Source: Sphingopyxis italica | GTDB lineage: Bacteria > Pseudomonadota > Alphaproteobacteria > Sphingomonadales > Sphingomonadaceae | Assembly (NCBI RefSeq): GCF_011926545.1 | Contig: NZ_JAATIT010000001.1 | Location: 948,469 to 1,012,468 of the forward strand | Direction: 5' to 3' | DNA length: 64,000 nt | Part shown: positions 1 through 8,962 of the stretch, piece by piece | Position numbering within the stretch: position 1 is the stretch's first letter | Layout of the letters: every line of letters starts with the position of its first letter | Translations under genes and position numbers: made by a program | Notes under the pieces: generated by a model | Seen by the model: the letters and a program-made list of their open reading frames with translations, nothing else | What the model was told of the DNA's origin: nothing | Database searches by the model: none

Positions 1-1
1 C

Positions 2-232
2 GGGCTCGCGCCCGCGCTGGTGATGGCGATCGGCGTCGGTTTTGCGGATCAGGCGCTCGAGTCGCTTGGCCTGGCCCCGCCGGTGCAGCTGGCGCTGCTC
101 GTCGCCTTGGGAGGCATATTATATGGCGCACTGCTCTGGCTGCTCGAGCGCGACACGCTCCTCGAAGTGATCCGCCTCGTGCGCCGCCGCCAGGCGCCGG
201 CCGCCGAGGCGCCGGTTCAGGACGCGATATAG
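2..232 (+). CDS. C-terminal fragment of a flippase-like polysaccharide export membrane protein (cut by window edge)
   Basis: Only the last 76 codons are inside the window; the frame is open to the left edge. The visible part has two hydrophobic segments (about residues 1-15 and 27-46) followed by a basic tail rich in Arg (VIRLVRRRQ). This arrangement resembles the C-terminus of Wzx/MATE-like oligosaccharide flippases of sphingomonads, which move lipid-linked sugars across the inner membrane. The family call rests on composition and topology only, so another polytopic membrane protein is possible. The stop codon overlaps the 3' end of the convergent CBS-domain gene by 16 bp. Confidence 0.5.
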   Translation, partial: GLAPALVMAIGVGFADQALESLGLAPPVQLALLVALGGILYGALLWLLERDTLLEVIRLVRRRQAPAAEAPVQDAI

Positions 233-642
233 TCGCGCATCGCCGCGGCTTCGGCCTCGATCCGGTCGATCCGATATTTGACCAGGTCGCCGATCGACAC
301 GAAGCCGACGAGTCGGCTGCCATCGACCACGGGGAGGTGACGAATGCGCTTTTGCGTCATCTGCGACAGCGCGCCGATCACCGCCATGTTCGCGTCGCAG
401 GTCACCGGCGATTTGGTCATCACCTCGTCGATGCTGCGGTCGAGCGCGTCGGGGCCGTAGGAAGACAGGAGGCGGACGATGTCGCGTTCGGAAAAGATGC
501 CGACCACCGCATCGCCCTCAAGGACGGGCACCGCGCCGATCCGGTTCTGCGCCAGCAGATCGACCACGGCGCGGACCGCATCGTTCGGCCGCGCCGAGAT
601 CACCGCCCCGGTCCGTTCACGAAGAATCGCTCCGATCGTCAT
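217..642 (-). CDS. CBS-domain pair protein
   Basis: This is a 141-residue protein made almost entirely of two CBS motifs (about residues 12-65 and 75-130), each ending in the usual pattern (VVGIFSERDIVR and LVGFVSIGDLVK). CBS pairs form a Bateman module that binds adenosine nucleotides and usually senses energy status; stand-alone pairs like this lack an effector domain and act through a partner not identifiable here. I chose the ATG at 642 because GGGAG lies 8 nt upstream; an in-frame ATG at 657 would add five residues. The gene stands alone, convergent with the flippase-like gene. Confidence 0.88.
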   Translation of the reverse strand: MTIGAILRERTGAVISARPNDAVRAVVDLLAQNRIGAVPVLEGDAVVGIFSERDIVRLLSSYGPDALDRSIDEVMTKSPVTCDANMAVIGALSQMTQKRIRHLPVVDGSRLVGFVSIGDLVKYRIDRIEAEAAAMRDYIAS

Positions 643-767
643 AGCCGCCGCTCCCATATTTGGTTCTGTTGCCGAGCGAGCCTATCATGATTCGCGTGTG
701 GGACGAAACGTCCCACCCGCCGCGATGACGCTTGGCCGCGGCGGCGGCTTGGTTCATGGAGGCACGC

Positions 768-1070
768 ATGGTCAAACGCTCACCGCTCGACAACCGCGAC
801 ACATCGAACGTCGCCTGGGCGCGCTATCGCCGGCTGATGAAGGGCATGGCGCTGGTGTCGCTGCTCGCCGTCGTCGGCGCGCTCGGCTGGCTGCGCTTCA
901 CGATGGGCGAGGCGCTGACGATCCATATGATCGTCGCGACCGCGGCGGGCGTCGGACTGTCGGTGATGCTCGGAGCGGCGCTGATGGGGCTCGTCTTCCT
1001 GTCGAGCGGCAGCGGCCACGACGAATCGATCGAAGACCCTTTTGAAGATGACCCGGATTTGAAGCCATGA
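768..1070 (+). CDS. Small two-TM membrane protein
   Basis: A 100-residue protein with a basic N-terminus (MVKRSPLDNRD), two predicted transmembrane helices (about residues 25-45 and 53-80) and an acidic C-terminal tail (ESIEDPFEDDPDL). The start at 768 is set by a GGAGG motif 5 nt upstream. Its last four bases (ATGA) overlap the start of the thioesterase gene, so the two are translationally coupled. I do not recognise a named family; coupling suggests a role linked to acyl-CoA or membrane lipid handling, which is inference. Confidence 0.8.
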   Translation: MVKRSPLDNRDTSNVAWARYRRLMKGMALVSLLAVVGALGWLRFTMGEALTIHMIVATAAGVGLSVMLGAALMGLVFLSSGSGHDESIEDPFEDDPDLKP

Positions 1071-1459
1071 CCCAAACGACTCCCCCCGACTGCCCCCGCG
1101 ACCCGATCTTGCGCGTCGTCCCCCGCCCCGCCGACATCAACGCCAACGGGCATATCTTCGGCGGCTGGGTGCTGAGCCAGATGGACATCGCGGGCGGCAT
1201 CGTCGCGGGGCGCGAGGCGCAGGGCGCGGTCGCGACGGTTGCGATCGAGACGATGGAGTTCATCGCGCCGATCCTGCTCCGCGACATCATCTCGGTCTAT
1301 GCGCATCTCGAGCGGCGCGGGCGCACCTCGATGGGCATAAGAATCGAAGTGGTCGCGACGCGCGACGGCGGACGGACCCAGGAGCGCGTCACCGAGGGGC
1401 TGTTCACCTTCGTCGCGCTCGACGAGAATCATCGCCCGCGCGCGCTGCCGCCGGTCTAA
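1067..1459 (+). CDS. Acyl-CoA thioesterase, YciA-like hotdog fold
   Basis: A 130-residue single hotdog domain protein. The segment NANGHIFGGWVLSQMDIAGG matches the conserved core of YciA/BACH-type thioesterases, with the helix start and catalytic Asp in QMDIAGG; RGRTSMGIRIEV and FTFVALDE follow the family order. These enzymes hydrolyse acyl-CoA to free acid and CoA in the cytoplasm. The gene overlaps the preceding membrane protein gene by 4 bp and converges with the DUF4139 gene, overlapping it by 4 bp. Substrate chain length cannot be read from the sequence. Confidence 0.87.
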   Translation: MTQTTPPDCPRDPILRVVPRPADINANGHIFGGWVLSQMDIAGGIVAGREAQGAVATVAIETMEFIAPILLRDIISVYAHLERRGRTSMGIRIEVVATRDGGRTQERVTEGLFTFVALDENHRPRALPPV

Positions 1460-3015
1460 TCTTCCGCCTTCACGCGATAGTGGAACGTCTTGCTGCCGTT
1501 TGCGGGCACGCGGACGGCCCAGGTGAGCAAGCCATCGCGGCGCGGAAGCTTGCGGATGCGCGAATCGAGGCTGTCGCTGTCATCGACCTCGAAGCCGAGT
1601 TCCACATCGGCCGGATGCGGGTTCGCGTTGGTTACGGTGATGCGATAGGCGTGCTGGCGATTCTTCGGCGGGACATGGTTTTCGACGTCGATTCGCACCT
1701 GGCTGCTCTCGCCGATGACGAGGTCGACCTTCTCGCCGACCGCATGGTCGCGCATCGCTCCCTCGCCGACAAGCATTTCGTGGCCGCCGACGGGTTCGAA
1801 CACCGCCGCCTGCCCGCTCGGCAGCGGAATGCCCAGCCCTTCGGCCTCCTTGTTCTGCATTCGCAGCAGGATTTCGGGCTCCATCGCCTTCCCCTCGTCG
1901 CCCGGATAAAGGCGCAGGCGGTAGATGGTGCGGAACGGTACGCGGTCCTTGACGAGCAACGCGACCTGTTTCTGCCCGTTCGCGGCGACGGTGACCGGAA
2001 TGGGCACGCGATAGAGTTTGAGGTCGCCCAGATCCTCCTGGCTGGCGACGACCGCGACCGGCGACATCATCGCTGCGCGCTGCAACCGCGATCCGGTGAC
2101 GACGATGCTGTCCATGCTGGATTCCATCGCCGGTGGCGGCGGCGCGGGCGGCGGCGGGGGCGGCGGCGGAGCACCATAGCGCCCGCTGCCGGTCGGAAAG
2201 CAGCGCAGATGCAGCGGCGGCGTGCGGGGGCGTTCGGCCAGCTCCTCGAAATCGCTGACCTTGCTCAGCGTCCCCGCGATCGCCGCGAGCCCGGCGTCGG
2301 CAAAGCTCTCGCCATTGCTGTTGGCGACCGTCAGCCAGGCGAAGAGGTCGAGCGTCTTCCCGTCCTCGCGCACGCGCGCGACATAATTGCTCGCCCAGTC
2401 GAAACCGGTCGATAGATAGGTCAGCGTGACCGTGGCGCGCTGCGCCGCCGGGCTGCGCGTCGTCACCGACAGCGTCGGCTTCGCGGTCAGCCCCGCCGGC
2501 ACGCCGCCGTAGAGGATCGTTTCGGGAAGGCCGGTGCAGCGCAAGGCTTCATAGCCCGCCGATGTTTGCAGCACGACCGCCCCCGCCGGGCCCGAGCGAA
2601 TGATCGCTTCCTCTTCGGTGACCTTGCCCGTCGCGCCGTCGGTGCGGCGGATATGGACGCGGTTGCCGAGCGAACCGTCGAGCAGGCTGGCGGGCGACAG
2701 CAGCGCCGCGTCGCGATTCTTCTGCACCACGCCGCCCGGCAGGCCGGTGACGATCGCCGACACCGCGATCATCCCCTCGGCGACGCCTTCGAATCGCACC
2801 GTCGCCTCGCCGGCGGGAAGGTCGACCGTCCGCGTTTCGGAGATCAGCGCGAAACCTTCCAGCCAATTCGGCGAAATCTCGCCGCCCTCGTCGCGGCCGG
2901 GGTCGCGAAAGACGCTAACCGACACTTTGTCGGGCGCGAGCGAGGTCACGACCGGTTGCGCCGCCGCCGGGGTTGCGGCGAGCATCGACAGCAGGAGCGG
3001 CCAGCGGCGCATCAT
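1456..3015 (-). CDS. DUF4139 domain protein with Pro-rich linker (downstream paralogue)
   Basis: A predicted 519-residue exported protein with a signal peptide (MMRRWPLLLSMLAATPAAAQ) and a DUF4139 body similar to the neighbouring gene: KPTLSVTTRSPA, LTYLSTGFDWASNYVARV, then a C-terminal beta-rich part ending in ANGSKTFHYRVKAED. About residues 283-310 hold a poly-Pro stretch followed by DSIVVTGSRLQ, a motif typical of TonB-dependent receptor plugs (see findings). The start at 3015 is preferred because it begins a clean signal peptide 10 nt after the upstream stop; a longer frame would overlap the upstream gene. Function of DUF4139 proteins is largely unknown. Confidence 0.85.
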   Translation of the reverse strand: MMRRWPLLLSMLAATPAAAQPVVTSLAPDKVSVSVFRDPGRDEGGEISPNWLEGFALISETRTVDLPAGEATVRFEGVAEGMIAVSAIVTGLPGGVVQKNRDAALLSPASLLDGSLGNRVHIRRTDGATGKVTEEEAIIRSGPAGAVVLQTSAGYEALRCTGLPETILYGGVPAGLTAKPTLSVTTRSPAAQRATVTLTYLSTGFDWASNYVARVREDGKTLDLFAWLTVANSNGESFADAGLAAIAGTLSKVSDFEELAERPRTPPLHLRCFPTGSGRYGAPPPPPPPPAPPPPAMESSMDSIVVTGSRLQRAAMMSPVAVVASQEDLGDLKLYRVPIPVTVAANGQKQVALLVKDRVPFRTIYRLRLYPGDEGKAMEPEILLRMQNKEAEGLGIPLPSGQAAVFEPVGGHEMLVGEGAMRDHAVGEKVDLVIGESSQVRIDVENHVPPKNRQHAYRITVTNANPHPADVELGFEVDDSDSLDSRIRKLPRRDGLLTWAVRVPANGSKTFHYRVKAED

Positions 3016-3025
3016 GCCCCGCGAA

Positions 3026-4438
3026 TCAGGTGCGCGTTTCGAAAGTGGCGGTGATCGTCGCTTCGCCATTGGCGGGCACTTCGATCCGCCAGCGCGTGCC
3101 GTCGCTGTCGAGCCGCTCGCTCTTCCGGCTTTCCTCGATGATACGCGTGTCGTCCCAATACCAGTCGAGCCCGCGCTGAACGAGGTCGAGCGTCACCGGA
3201 TTCGACCGCGCATTGGTGAGCAGATAGGACATCTGCGTCCGCCAGCGACGGTCCGAAATGCGCTCGCGCTTCACGACCGTCGCCTGCACCTTGACGTCGA
3301 AAGCGAGGCCGGTCGCGAGGCCTAGCTCGCTGCCCATCGGAGTGTGGCCGATGCTGTTTTCGCCGATGAACTGCGGATCGCCGCGCAGATCGCGCTGATA
3401 GAAGCGCACCGTTCCCGCGGGCAACGCGTCGCCGAGGCCGCCCCCCTTCGCGCTCGTGTTGAACTTGATCACGCTCGCCGCGCTGGCGGGCTCGGTCATC
3501 GTGTTGAATCCGCCGACGGTGAATTCATAGATCTTCTGCGCCGGCACCCCGCTGACGTCGAGGAAGCTCACCTGCTTGGTCTGCGCATTGGCGATCGTCG
3601 TGCGCTCGGCGAGCGGATAGAGATAATAGTCGCCGAGCTGCTCGCGCGGCGCGGTTTCGGTGCCCGCACGGCGCAGATCGCCCGGAGGCTGCGGGCGCGG
3701 GCGATAGGACCGCGACGTCGCGCCGCCGGCCGACGGCGTCCCCGCGACGAGCAGCGTTTTCGCATCGGCGAAGGTCGTGCCGGTGTTGTTGGAGAGCGTC
3801 ACCCAGCCCTGGACGTCGATCGTTCCCGCCTTTTCGTCGTAGAGCGAGACATAGTCGGCCGCCCAGCCGAGCCCGTTGGTGAGGTAAGAGAGCGTGGCGG
3901 GCCGCGTCCCCGCCCGGTCGCTGTCGACGGTGATAGACAACGTCGGCTTGGCGCGCAGGTTCGGCGGAATCTTGTCAAAGATCACGCGCACCGGCATCCC
4001 GTCGTCGCGCAATATCTCGATTCGCGGGCCGATCTGGAGCACGACGCCGCCGTTGACCGCGAGTATCTTGGCGCGTTCGCGCGTTTCGGCGCCGGTGGCG
4101 GGGTTGGTGCGCAGCAGCGTCACCGTTTCCCCCACCGCCTTTTGCATCAGCGCGTTGGGCGACAAGAGGTCATAATCGAAATTCTGTTCGACGATCGCGG
4201 TGTTCGCCGCGGCGAAGGAGACCGTCTGCGGCCGGATCTGCGCCGACACGTCGGGAAACTCCTGCCGCGTCCGGCCGGCGGGGAACGCGATCTGGCGGAT
4301 GTCCTGTACCAGCGATTGCCCGCCGTTATAGATGGTGACGGCAAGCTCACCCTGCGCATTGCCCCTTGTGGGATCCTGCGCCGCCGCGGGCAGCGCCGCC
4401 AGGACCAACGGAACGCAAAGCATTGCCGACACGCGCAT
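3026..4438 (-). CDS. DUF4139 domain protein (upstream paralogue)
   Basis: A 470-residue exported protein: signal peptide MRVSAMLCVPLVLAALPAAA, then a DUF4139-type body. It shares with the downstream gene the order EVTVT-like N-terminal strands, LSYLTNGLGWAADYVSLY near residue 195, and a C-terminal beta region ending ANGEATITATFETRT. The start at 4438 is set by GGAGG about 7 nt upstream and by the signal peptide. The two genes are 10 nt apart and look like a tandem duplication that has diverged; they are probably co-transcribed. Location should be periplasm or outer membrane; function unknown. Confidence 0.87.
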   Translation of the reverse strand: MRVSAMLCVPLVLAALPAAAQDPTRGNAQGELAVTIYNGGQSLVQDIRQIAFPAGRTRQEFPDVSAQIRPQTVSFAAANTAIVEQNFDYDLLSPNALMQKAVGETVTLLRTNPATGAETRERAKILAVNGGVVLQIGPRIEILRDDGMPVRVIFDKIPPNLRAKPTLSITVDSDRAGTRPATLSYLTNGLGWAADYVSLYDEKAGTIDVQGWVTLSNNTGTTFADAKTLLVAGTPSAGGATSRSYRPRPQPPGDLRRAGTETAPREQLGDYYLYPLAERTTIANAQTKQVSFLDVSGVPAQKIYEFTVGGFNTMTEPASAASVIKFNTSAKGGGLGDALPAGTVRFYQRDLRGDPQFIGENSIGHTPMGSELGLATGLAFDVKVQATVVKRERISDRRWRTQMSYLLTNARSNPVTLDLVQRGLDWYWDDTRIIEESRKSERLDSDGTRWRIEVPANGEATITATFETRT

Positions 4439-4514
4439 AAAAAAGCCTCCCCGCGAATATTCCGCGGAGAGGCTATGGTAAGTCGCATCCAAATTCTAGC
4501 GCGAAATCGCGGGT

Positions 4515-5372
4515 CTATTCGGCCGCCTCGACGTCGCTGCCCCGCGCCGCGAGCGTGCGGCGGGTGCGGCGCGGCTTGGCGGCGGGCGCCTCGTCGGCTG
4601 CTTCGCCCTCGGCGGCGCGTTCGGGGCGTCCGATCGCCGGCGGCAGCACCGCGGTGTCGATCCCGGCCCGGTCCTTGTCGGCGTCCTTGCCGACGACGTC
4701 GTCCGGACGCGCGCGGCGCGCGGGGCGGCGCGCCGGGCGCGGTGCGGGTTCCTGCTCGGCGGCTTCGTCGCGCGCCGGCGCTTCGCCGCGATCGCTCCGC
4801 TCGTCGCGGCCTTCATCCTCGTCGCGATTGCGCGCGGTCCGTCCGCGCGATGGCGGGCGGCTGCCGCGACTGTCGTCGTCGCGATCGCCGCGCGGTTCGC
4901 GGTTGCCGCGATTGTCGCGCTGGCCACGGTCGCTACGGTCATTGCGGTCGTTCCGCTCGTCGCCATTGTCGCCGTCGTCGCTGTCGATATCGCCGTCGGT
5001 ATCGTCATGGCCGTCGAAATCCTCGACGCCGCGAATCTCGCGGCTGCGATCGGCGCTGCGTTCCTGTCCGTTCGCGGCGGCCTTTTCTTCCTGCCGGGCG
5101 CGGAAGTCGCTCACGACGCGGAAATAATGGTCGGCGAACTGCAGATAATATTCGGTCTGGACCCGGTCGCCCGCAAGCTGCGCGTCGCGCGCGAGGTTGC
5201 GATATTTTTCGATCATCTGGGCGCCGTTGCCGCGCGCCCGGCTGTCGATGCGGTTCGCCTGATCGACGCCTCCGCGACCGCCCGATTGCGACCGGTTGTT
5301 ATTGTTGTTGCTGTTGTTGTTGCGGCCGCGACGGCGACCGCTCTGCCGGTTGTTCATGTTCAACTGAGACAT
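4515..5372 (-). CDS. DUF4167 domain protein, low-complexity charged tail
   Basis: A 285-residue protein with the alphaproteobacterial DUF4167 domain at the N-terminus (about residues 40-95: ANRIDSRARGNGAQMIEKY, LARDAQLAGDRVQ, YYLQFADHYFRV). It begins with an Asn/Arg-rich stretch containing five consecutive Asn and continues after residue 105 as a highly charged Asp/Arg/Asn-rich tail with repeated DR/DN units, ending in Arg-rich and Ala/Glu-rich parts. The composition suggests a disordered, perhaps nucleic-acid-binding protein; this is inference. It lies downstream of prmC in the common alphaproteobacterial order hisS-prfA-prmC-DUF4167. Confidence 0.85.
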   Translation of the reverse strand: MSQLNMNNRQSGRRRGRNNNSNNNNNRSQSGGRGGVDQANRIDSRARGNGAQMIEKYRNLARDAQLAGDRVQTEYYLQFADHYFRVVSDFRARQEEKAAANGQERSADRSREIRGVEDFDGHDDTDGDIDSDDGDNGDERNDRNDRSDRGQRDNRGNREPRGDRDDDSRGSRPPSRGRTARNRDEDEGRDERSDRGEAPARDEAAEQEPAPRPARRPARRARPDDVVGKDADKDRAGIDTAVLPPAIGRPERAAEGEAADEAPAAKPRRTRRTLAARGSDVEAAE

Positions 5373-5609
5373 CCTGTCGAATAAGCTAATAAGCTACGCC
5401 AACCCCTTTTGGCCGATCGCGCCAATTGCGCGTCGCGCCCGCGCCATGCGCGGTTCTTGCCCTTTACCGCTTGCGCCGGGCCCCAGGACCCCGCACCAGC
5501 ATCGTAAGTGGGAAACAGACCAGCCGGACCAATCAAGGTACCCGTGCCGGGTCTGTAAGCCGCCCCTACCGCGCTTTGCGGCGGAAACCAAGCGAATTCT
5601 GTGCGGGTG
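5373..5609. other. Intergenic region upstream of the DUF4167 gene
   Basis: 237 bp without a convincing gene. It can form local hairpins, the best being CAGAC plus CCGG (5516-5527) against CCGG plus GTCTG (5547-5555). On the minus strand a TTGGCG box followed about 16 nt later by TATTCG sits just ahead of the DUF4167 ATG and may be its promoter. I looked for SRP RNA and riboswitch cores and saw none. Confidence 0.4.
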
Positions 5610-6434
5610 TCAGGCGCGGGTCAGCAAAAGCGCCCTGTCGCGGCCGCCGAGATCCTGTCTGCAAGCGACCTTGAATCCCGCTGCTTCGGCGAGCTCACCT
5701 ACCGAGATATGTTGTGTGTGCCCGATTTCAAGGATCGCGACGCCGCCGGGCGCGAGAATGCGCGGCAAATCGGGGATGATCCGGCGATAATCGTCGAGGC
5801 CGTCGGGGCCCGCGAACAGCGCGCCTGCGGGCTCGTGATCGGCGACGTCAGGCATCAGTTGTTCGCTATCCGCGATATAGGGCGGGTTGCAGAGAATGAG
5901 GTCGAATGGGCCGGTGACCTGCTCCGCCCAGTCACCCCATTGCAGTTCGACACGATCGGACAATTCAAGCGCGGCCGCATTGGCGCGCGCATAGCCGAGC
6001 GCCGTTTCGCTGCTGTCGACGCCGAGCCCCTGCGCGTCAGGCCATTCGCTCATTGCCGCATAAAGCAGCGTGCCGGGTCCGGTGCCGAGGTCGAGAATAT
6101 TCCTTGGTCCCGCTTCGCCGAAGTGCGCCACCGCTGCCTCCATCAGCGTCTCGCTATCGGGGCGCGGGATCAACGTGCCGGGGCCGACCGCCAGCCGGAT
6201 CGTCCAGAAATCACGATACCCGAGAATATAGGCGACCGGCTCATGGTTCATGCGGCGGGCGAGCAGCGCGTCGAAATCGGCGGGCACGGCATAGCGCGAC
6301 GGGTCGAGCAGCAGTGCCTGCCGATCGACGCCCAGCGCATGCGCCATCAGCAATTCGGCATCGAGCCGCGGTGTATCCGAGACCGCCGCCAGGCGCTGCG
6401 CCGCGCCGCGCAGCACGGTGCCCATGCCACTCAC
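5610..6434 (-). CDS. prmC: Peptide chain release factor N5-glutamine methyltransferase
   Basis: A 274-residue HemK/PrmC enzyme. It has the N-terminal helical substrate-binding domain (about residues 5-75), the SAM-binding motif ILDLGTGPGTLLYA and the catalytic NPPY motif (LILCNPPYIADSE). It methylates the glutamine of the GGQ motif of release factors using S-adenosylmethionine; the substrate, RF1, is encoded by the next gene upstream (prfA), which supports the call. The start codon is GTG at 6434; an in-frame ATG at 6425 is the alternative. The gap to prfA (117 bp) is filled by a palindromic repeat. Confidence 0.96.
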   Translation of the reverse strand: MSGMGTVLRGAAQRLAAVSDTPRLDAELLMAHALGVDRQALLLDPSRYAVPADFDALLARRMNHEPVAYILGYRDFWTIRLAVGPGTLIPRPDSETLMEAAVAHFGEAGPRNILDLGTGPGTLLYAAMSEWPDAQGLGVDSSETALGYARANAAALELSDRVELQWGDWAEQVTGPFDLILCNPPYIADSEQLMPDVADHEPAGALFAGPDGLDDYRRIIPDLPRILAPGGVAILEIGHTQHISVGELAEAAGFKVACRQDLGGRDRALLLTRA

Positions 6435-6442
6435 GCCCGAAT

Positions 6443-6526
6443 TCCGTTCGTGTCGAGCGAAGTCGAGACGCCCATCGCAATCACGCCAAGCCGAGCGGCA
6501 TCTCGACTTCGCTCGATGCGAACGGA
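6443..6526. repeat. Palindromic intergenic repeat, TCCGTTCG family
   Basis: An 84-bp inverted repeat with 26-nt arms (6443-6468 and 6501-6526) matching at 24 positions; outer ends are TCCGTTCG and CGAACGGA. It lies between prfA and prmC. A degraded relative is at 10908-10988, so this is a dispersed REP-like element rather than a gene-specific terminator. Confidence 0.8.
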
Positions 6527-6551
6527 TTGGGATAAGCGCGGGCGTCCGGGC

Positions 6552-7619
6552 TCAGTCACCCAGCCCCGCCAACCGCTGCGCCTGATCCTCGGCGATCAGC
6601 GCGTCGATCAACTCGTCCATCTGCCCTTCCAATATCTCGGGCAGGCGGTGGAGCGTCAGGTTGATGCGGTGGTCGGTCACGCGCCCTTGCGGGAAATTAT
6701 AGGTGCGGATGCGTTCGGAGCGGTCGCCCGACCCGACCATCGACTTGCGCGCCGACGCCTCGGCGCTGTGGATCTTCTCGCGCTCGAGGTCGTAGAGCCG
6801 CGCGCGCAGCACCTGCATCGCCTTGGCGCGATTCTTGTGCTGGCTGCGCTGGTCCTGCTGGATCACGACGAGCCCCGTCGGGATGTGCGTGATGCGGATC
6901 GCCGAATCGGTCGTGTTGACGTGCTGCCCGCCCGCGCCCGAAGCGCGGTAGATGTCGATCTTGAGGTCGCTGTCGTTGATCGCGACGTCGACCTCCTCGG
7001 CCTCGGGCAGCACCGCGACGGTCGCGGCGCTGGTGTGGATGCGGCCCTGGCTTTCGGTCGCGGGGACGCGCTGGACGCGGTGGACGCCGCTTTCGAATTT
7101 CAATTTGGCGAACACGCCCTGCCCCGTCACCGACGCGACGACTTCCTTATAGCCGCCGACCTCGGTCTCGTTCGCCGAGATGACCTCGACCTTCCAGCCC
7201 TGTCCGTCGGCATAGCGGCTGTACATGCGGAGCAGGTCGCCGGCGAACAAAGCCGCCTCGTCGCCGCCGGTGCCGGCGCGGATTTCGAGCATCGCGGCGC
7301 GCTCGTCGGCGACGTCCTTGGGGAGCAGCTTGATCGCGAGATCATGTTCGGCGGCGGGCAGCTCCGTCTCGATCGCGGCGATTTCCTCGGCCGCCATCGC
7401 TTTCATCTCGGGATCGGCGAGCATTTCGTTCAGCGAAACAAGCTCACCGCGCAGCCGCGTCACCTCGGCGGCGGCTCGCGCGACGGGTTCGAGCTCGGCG
7501 AACTCCTTCGACGCCGCGACGAAATCGGCGGGCGCCATATCGCCCGTCGCCATGCGCGCCTGCAGCGCGGCGTGGCGCTCGATGATGGCGTCGATCTGGC
7601 GGTCGGAAACGGAGGTCAT
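6552..7619 (-). CDS. prfA: Peptide chain release factor 1
   Basis: A 355-residue class I release factor that reads UAA and UAG and triggers peptide release on the ribosome. It has the GGQ motif ([19 protein letters not shown]) and the following conserved segments [18 protein letters not shown] and [19 protein letters not shown]. The tripeptide anticodon region (PxT) is represented by VPATESQGR. Length is normal for RF1. The ATG at 7619 shares its A with the hisS stop (TGATG), so the two genes are coupled; a TTG immediately upstream is less likely. PrmC, the enzyme that modifies its GGQ, is encoded downstream. Confidence 0.98.
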   Translation of the reverse strand: MTSVSDRQIDAIIERHAALQARMATGDMAPADFVAASKEFAELEPVARAAAEVTRLRGELVSLNEMLADPEMKAMAAEEIAAIETELPAAEHDLAIKLLPKDVADERAAMLEIRAGTGGDEAALFAGDLLRMYSRYADGQGWKVEVISANETEVGGYKEVVASVTGQGVFAKLKFESGVHRVQRVPATESQGRIHTSAATVAVLPEAEEVDVAINDSDLKIDIYRASGAGGQHVNTTDSAIRITHIPTGLVVIQQDQRSQHKNRAKAMQVLRARLYDLEREKIHSAEASARKSMVGSGDRSERIRTYNFPQGRVTDHRINLTLHRLPEILEGQMDELIDALIAEDQAQRLAGLGD

Positions 7620-8866
7620 CAAAGTGCGCTGATGATGGCGCTGCCCGATATTGTCAGCTTATCGTCGCCCCGGATATTGACGTAGGGCTCGCTATCGCGC
7701 GTTCCGATCGAAATCAGGGCGCGCGCGGGAATCTTGCCTGCCTTGTCGAAACGTTTGCGGGGCGAACCCGTCGCCACGATTTCAGTTGCAAAGCCTTTAT
7801 TGCGAAGTGCGGCCAGCGCATTCATCGCGAACATCAGGCGGCCATCGTCCTCAACAGCAATCACAAAGTCGAGCCGGGTATCGATGACGTCGTCGGCGAG
7901 CAACATCGCCAGCCGCTCAATCCCGGCTGCCCAGCCGACCGCCGCAGTCGGCGGGCCACCGAGATTCTCGATCAGCCCGTCGTAGCGCCCGCCGCCGAGC
8001 ACGGTGCCCTGCGCGCCGAGCCGGTCGGTGACGAATTCGAACGCGGTGTGGCGATAATAGTCGAGCCCGCGCACGAGCCGCGCGTTGCGCTCCCATGCGA
8101 CCCCCGCGGCGTCGAGCCCGGCCGTCACCGCGCCGAAGAAATCCTGCGCTTCGCTGGTCAGATACGCATCGATGTCGGGCGCGCTGTCGGCGATCGGGCG
8201 GTCCTTCGGATCCTTGCTGTCGAGGATGCGGAGCGGGTTCTTGTCGAGCCGCGCGAGGCTGTCTTCGCTCAAGTTCCCGCGATGCGCCTCGAAATGCTCG
8301 ACCAGCGCCGCACGCCAGGCATCGCGGCTCGCCGCATCGCCGAGCGTGTTGAGCGTCAGCGTCACGCCTTCCGATATGCCTAGCTCCTTGAGCAGTTGAT
8401 CGGCGAACACCAGCAACTCGGCGTCCGCCAGCGGGCTGTCGCTGCCGATCACTTCGGCGTCGAGCTGGTGAAACTGGCGATAGCGCCCCTTTTGCGGGCG
8501 CTCGTAGCGAAACAGCGGGCCGTGCGTCGCCACTTTAAGCGGCGCGAACTGCTGCCAGCCGTTGGTGACATAGGCGCGCGCAATGCCCGCGGTGAATTCG
8601 GGGCGCAGCGTGATCGACTCGCCGCCGCGGTCCTCGAAACTATACATTTCCTTCGACACGACGTCGGTGGTTTCGCCGAGCGAACGCGCGAACACCGCGG
8701 TCGGCTCGATCACCGGCACCTCGATGCGCTTGTAACCATAAAGGCGGCGCACGCGTTCGAAGGTGTCGACCACATGCGCGAAGCGGTCGGCGAAATCGCC
8801 GAGCATGTCCTGCGTGCCGCGCACGGCCTGCGGGGTCGGGATTTTGGCGGATTTGTCCTTGCTCAT
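7619..8866 (-). CDS. hisS: Histidyl-tRNA synthetase
   Basis: A 415-residue class II aminoacyl-tRNA synthetase that charges tRNA-His. The N-terminus has the family signature [15 protein letters not shown], motif 2 contains [19 protein letters not shown], the histidine-binding HisA motif is [13 protein letters not shown], and motif 3 is [14 protein letters not shown] with [10 protein letters not shown]. The C-terminal anticodon-binding domain is present. I chose the ATG at 8866 (MSKDKSAK), which gives normal family length; the frame stays open for another 123 codons upstream, but that extension runs into the divergent peptidase gene and has no family similarity. Confidence 0.97.
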   Translation of the reverse strand: MSKDKSAKIPTPQAVRGTQDMLGDFADRFAHVVDTFERVRRLYGYKRIEVPVIEPTAVFARSLGETTDVVSKEMYSFEDRGGESITLRPEFTAGIARAYVTNGWQQFAPLKVATHGPLFRYERPQKGRYRQFHQLDAEVIGSDSPLADAELLVFADQLLKELGISEGVTLTLNTLGDAASRDAWRAALVEHFEAHRGNLSEDSLARLDKNPLRILDSKDPKDRPIADSAPDIDAYLTSEAQDFFGAVTAGLDAAGVAWERNARLVRGLDYYRHTAFEFVTDRLGAQGTVLGGGRYDGLIENLGGPPTAAVGWAAGIERLAMLLADDVIDTRLDFVIAVEDDGRLMFAMNALAALRNKGFATEIVATGSPRKRFDKAGKIPARALISIGTRDSEPYVNIRGDDKLTISGSAIISAL

Positions 8867-8962
8867 GGCGGCGGCGTCTAATGGTTTTTCGTCGAAAGGC
8901 AAAGCGCGCTTGCGTAAGCCGCCGCTGGACCTGCGCGACATTTGGCGGCAGAGACACTCCCC

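Noticed and set aside
3344..5389. 681-codon frame opposite the DUF4139 and DUF4167 genes
   Set aside because: Arg-rich and compositionally typical of antisense frames in GC-rich DNA; the minus strand has clear families and signal peptides.
5373..5609. Possible SRP RNA, 6S RNA or riboswitch upstream of DUF4167
   Set aside because: Only short local hairpins; the SRP core (GGAAGG region) and known aptamer cores are absent, so it is listed only as an intergenic region.
5601..7685. 694-codon plus-strand frame over prmC and prfA
   Set aside because: It is antisense to two well-conserved proteins with intact catalytic motifs.
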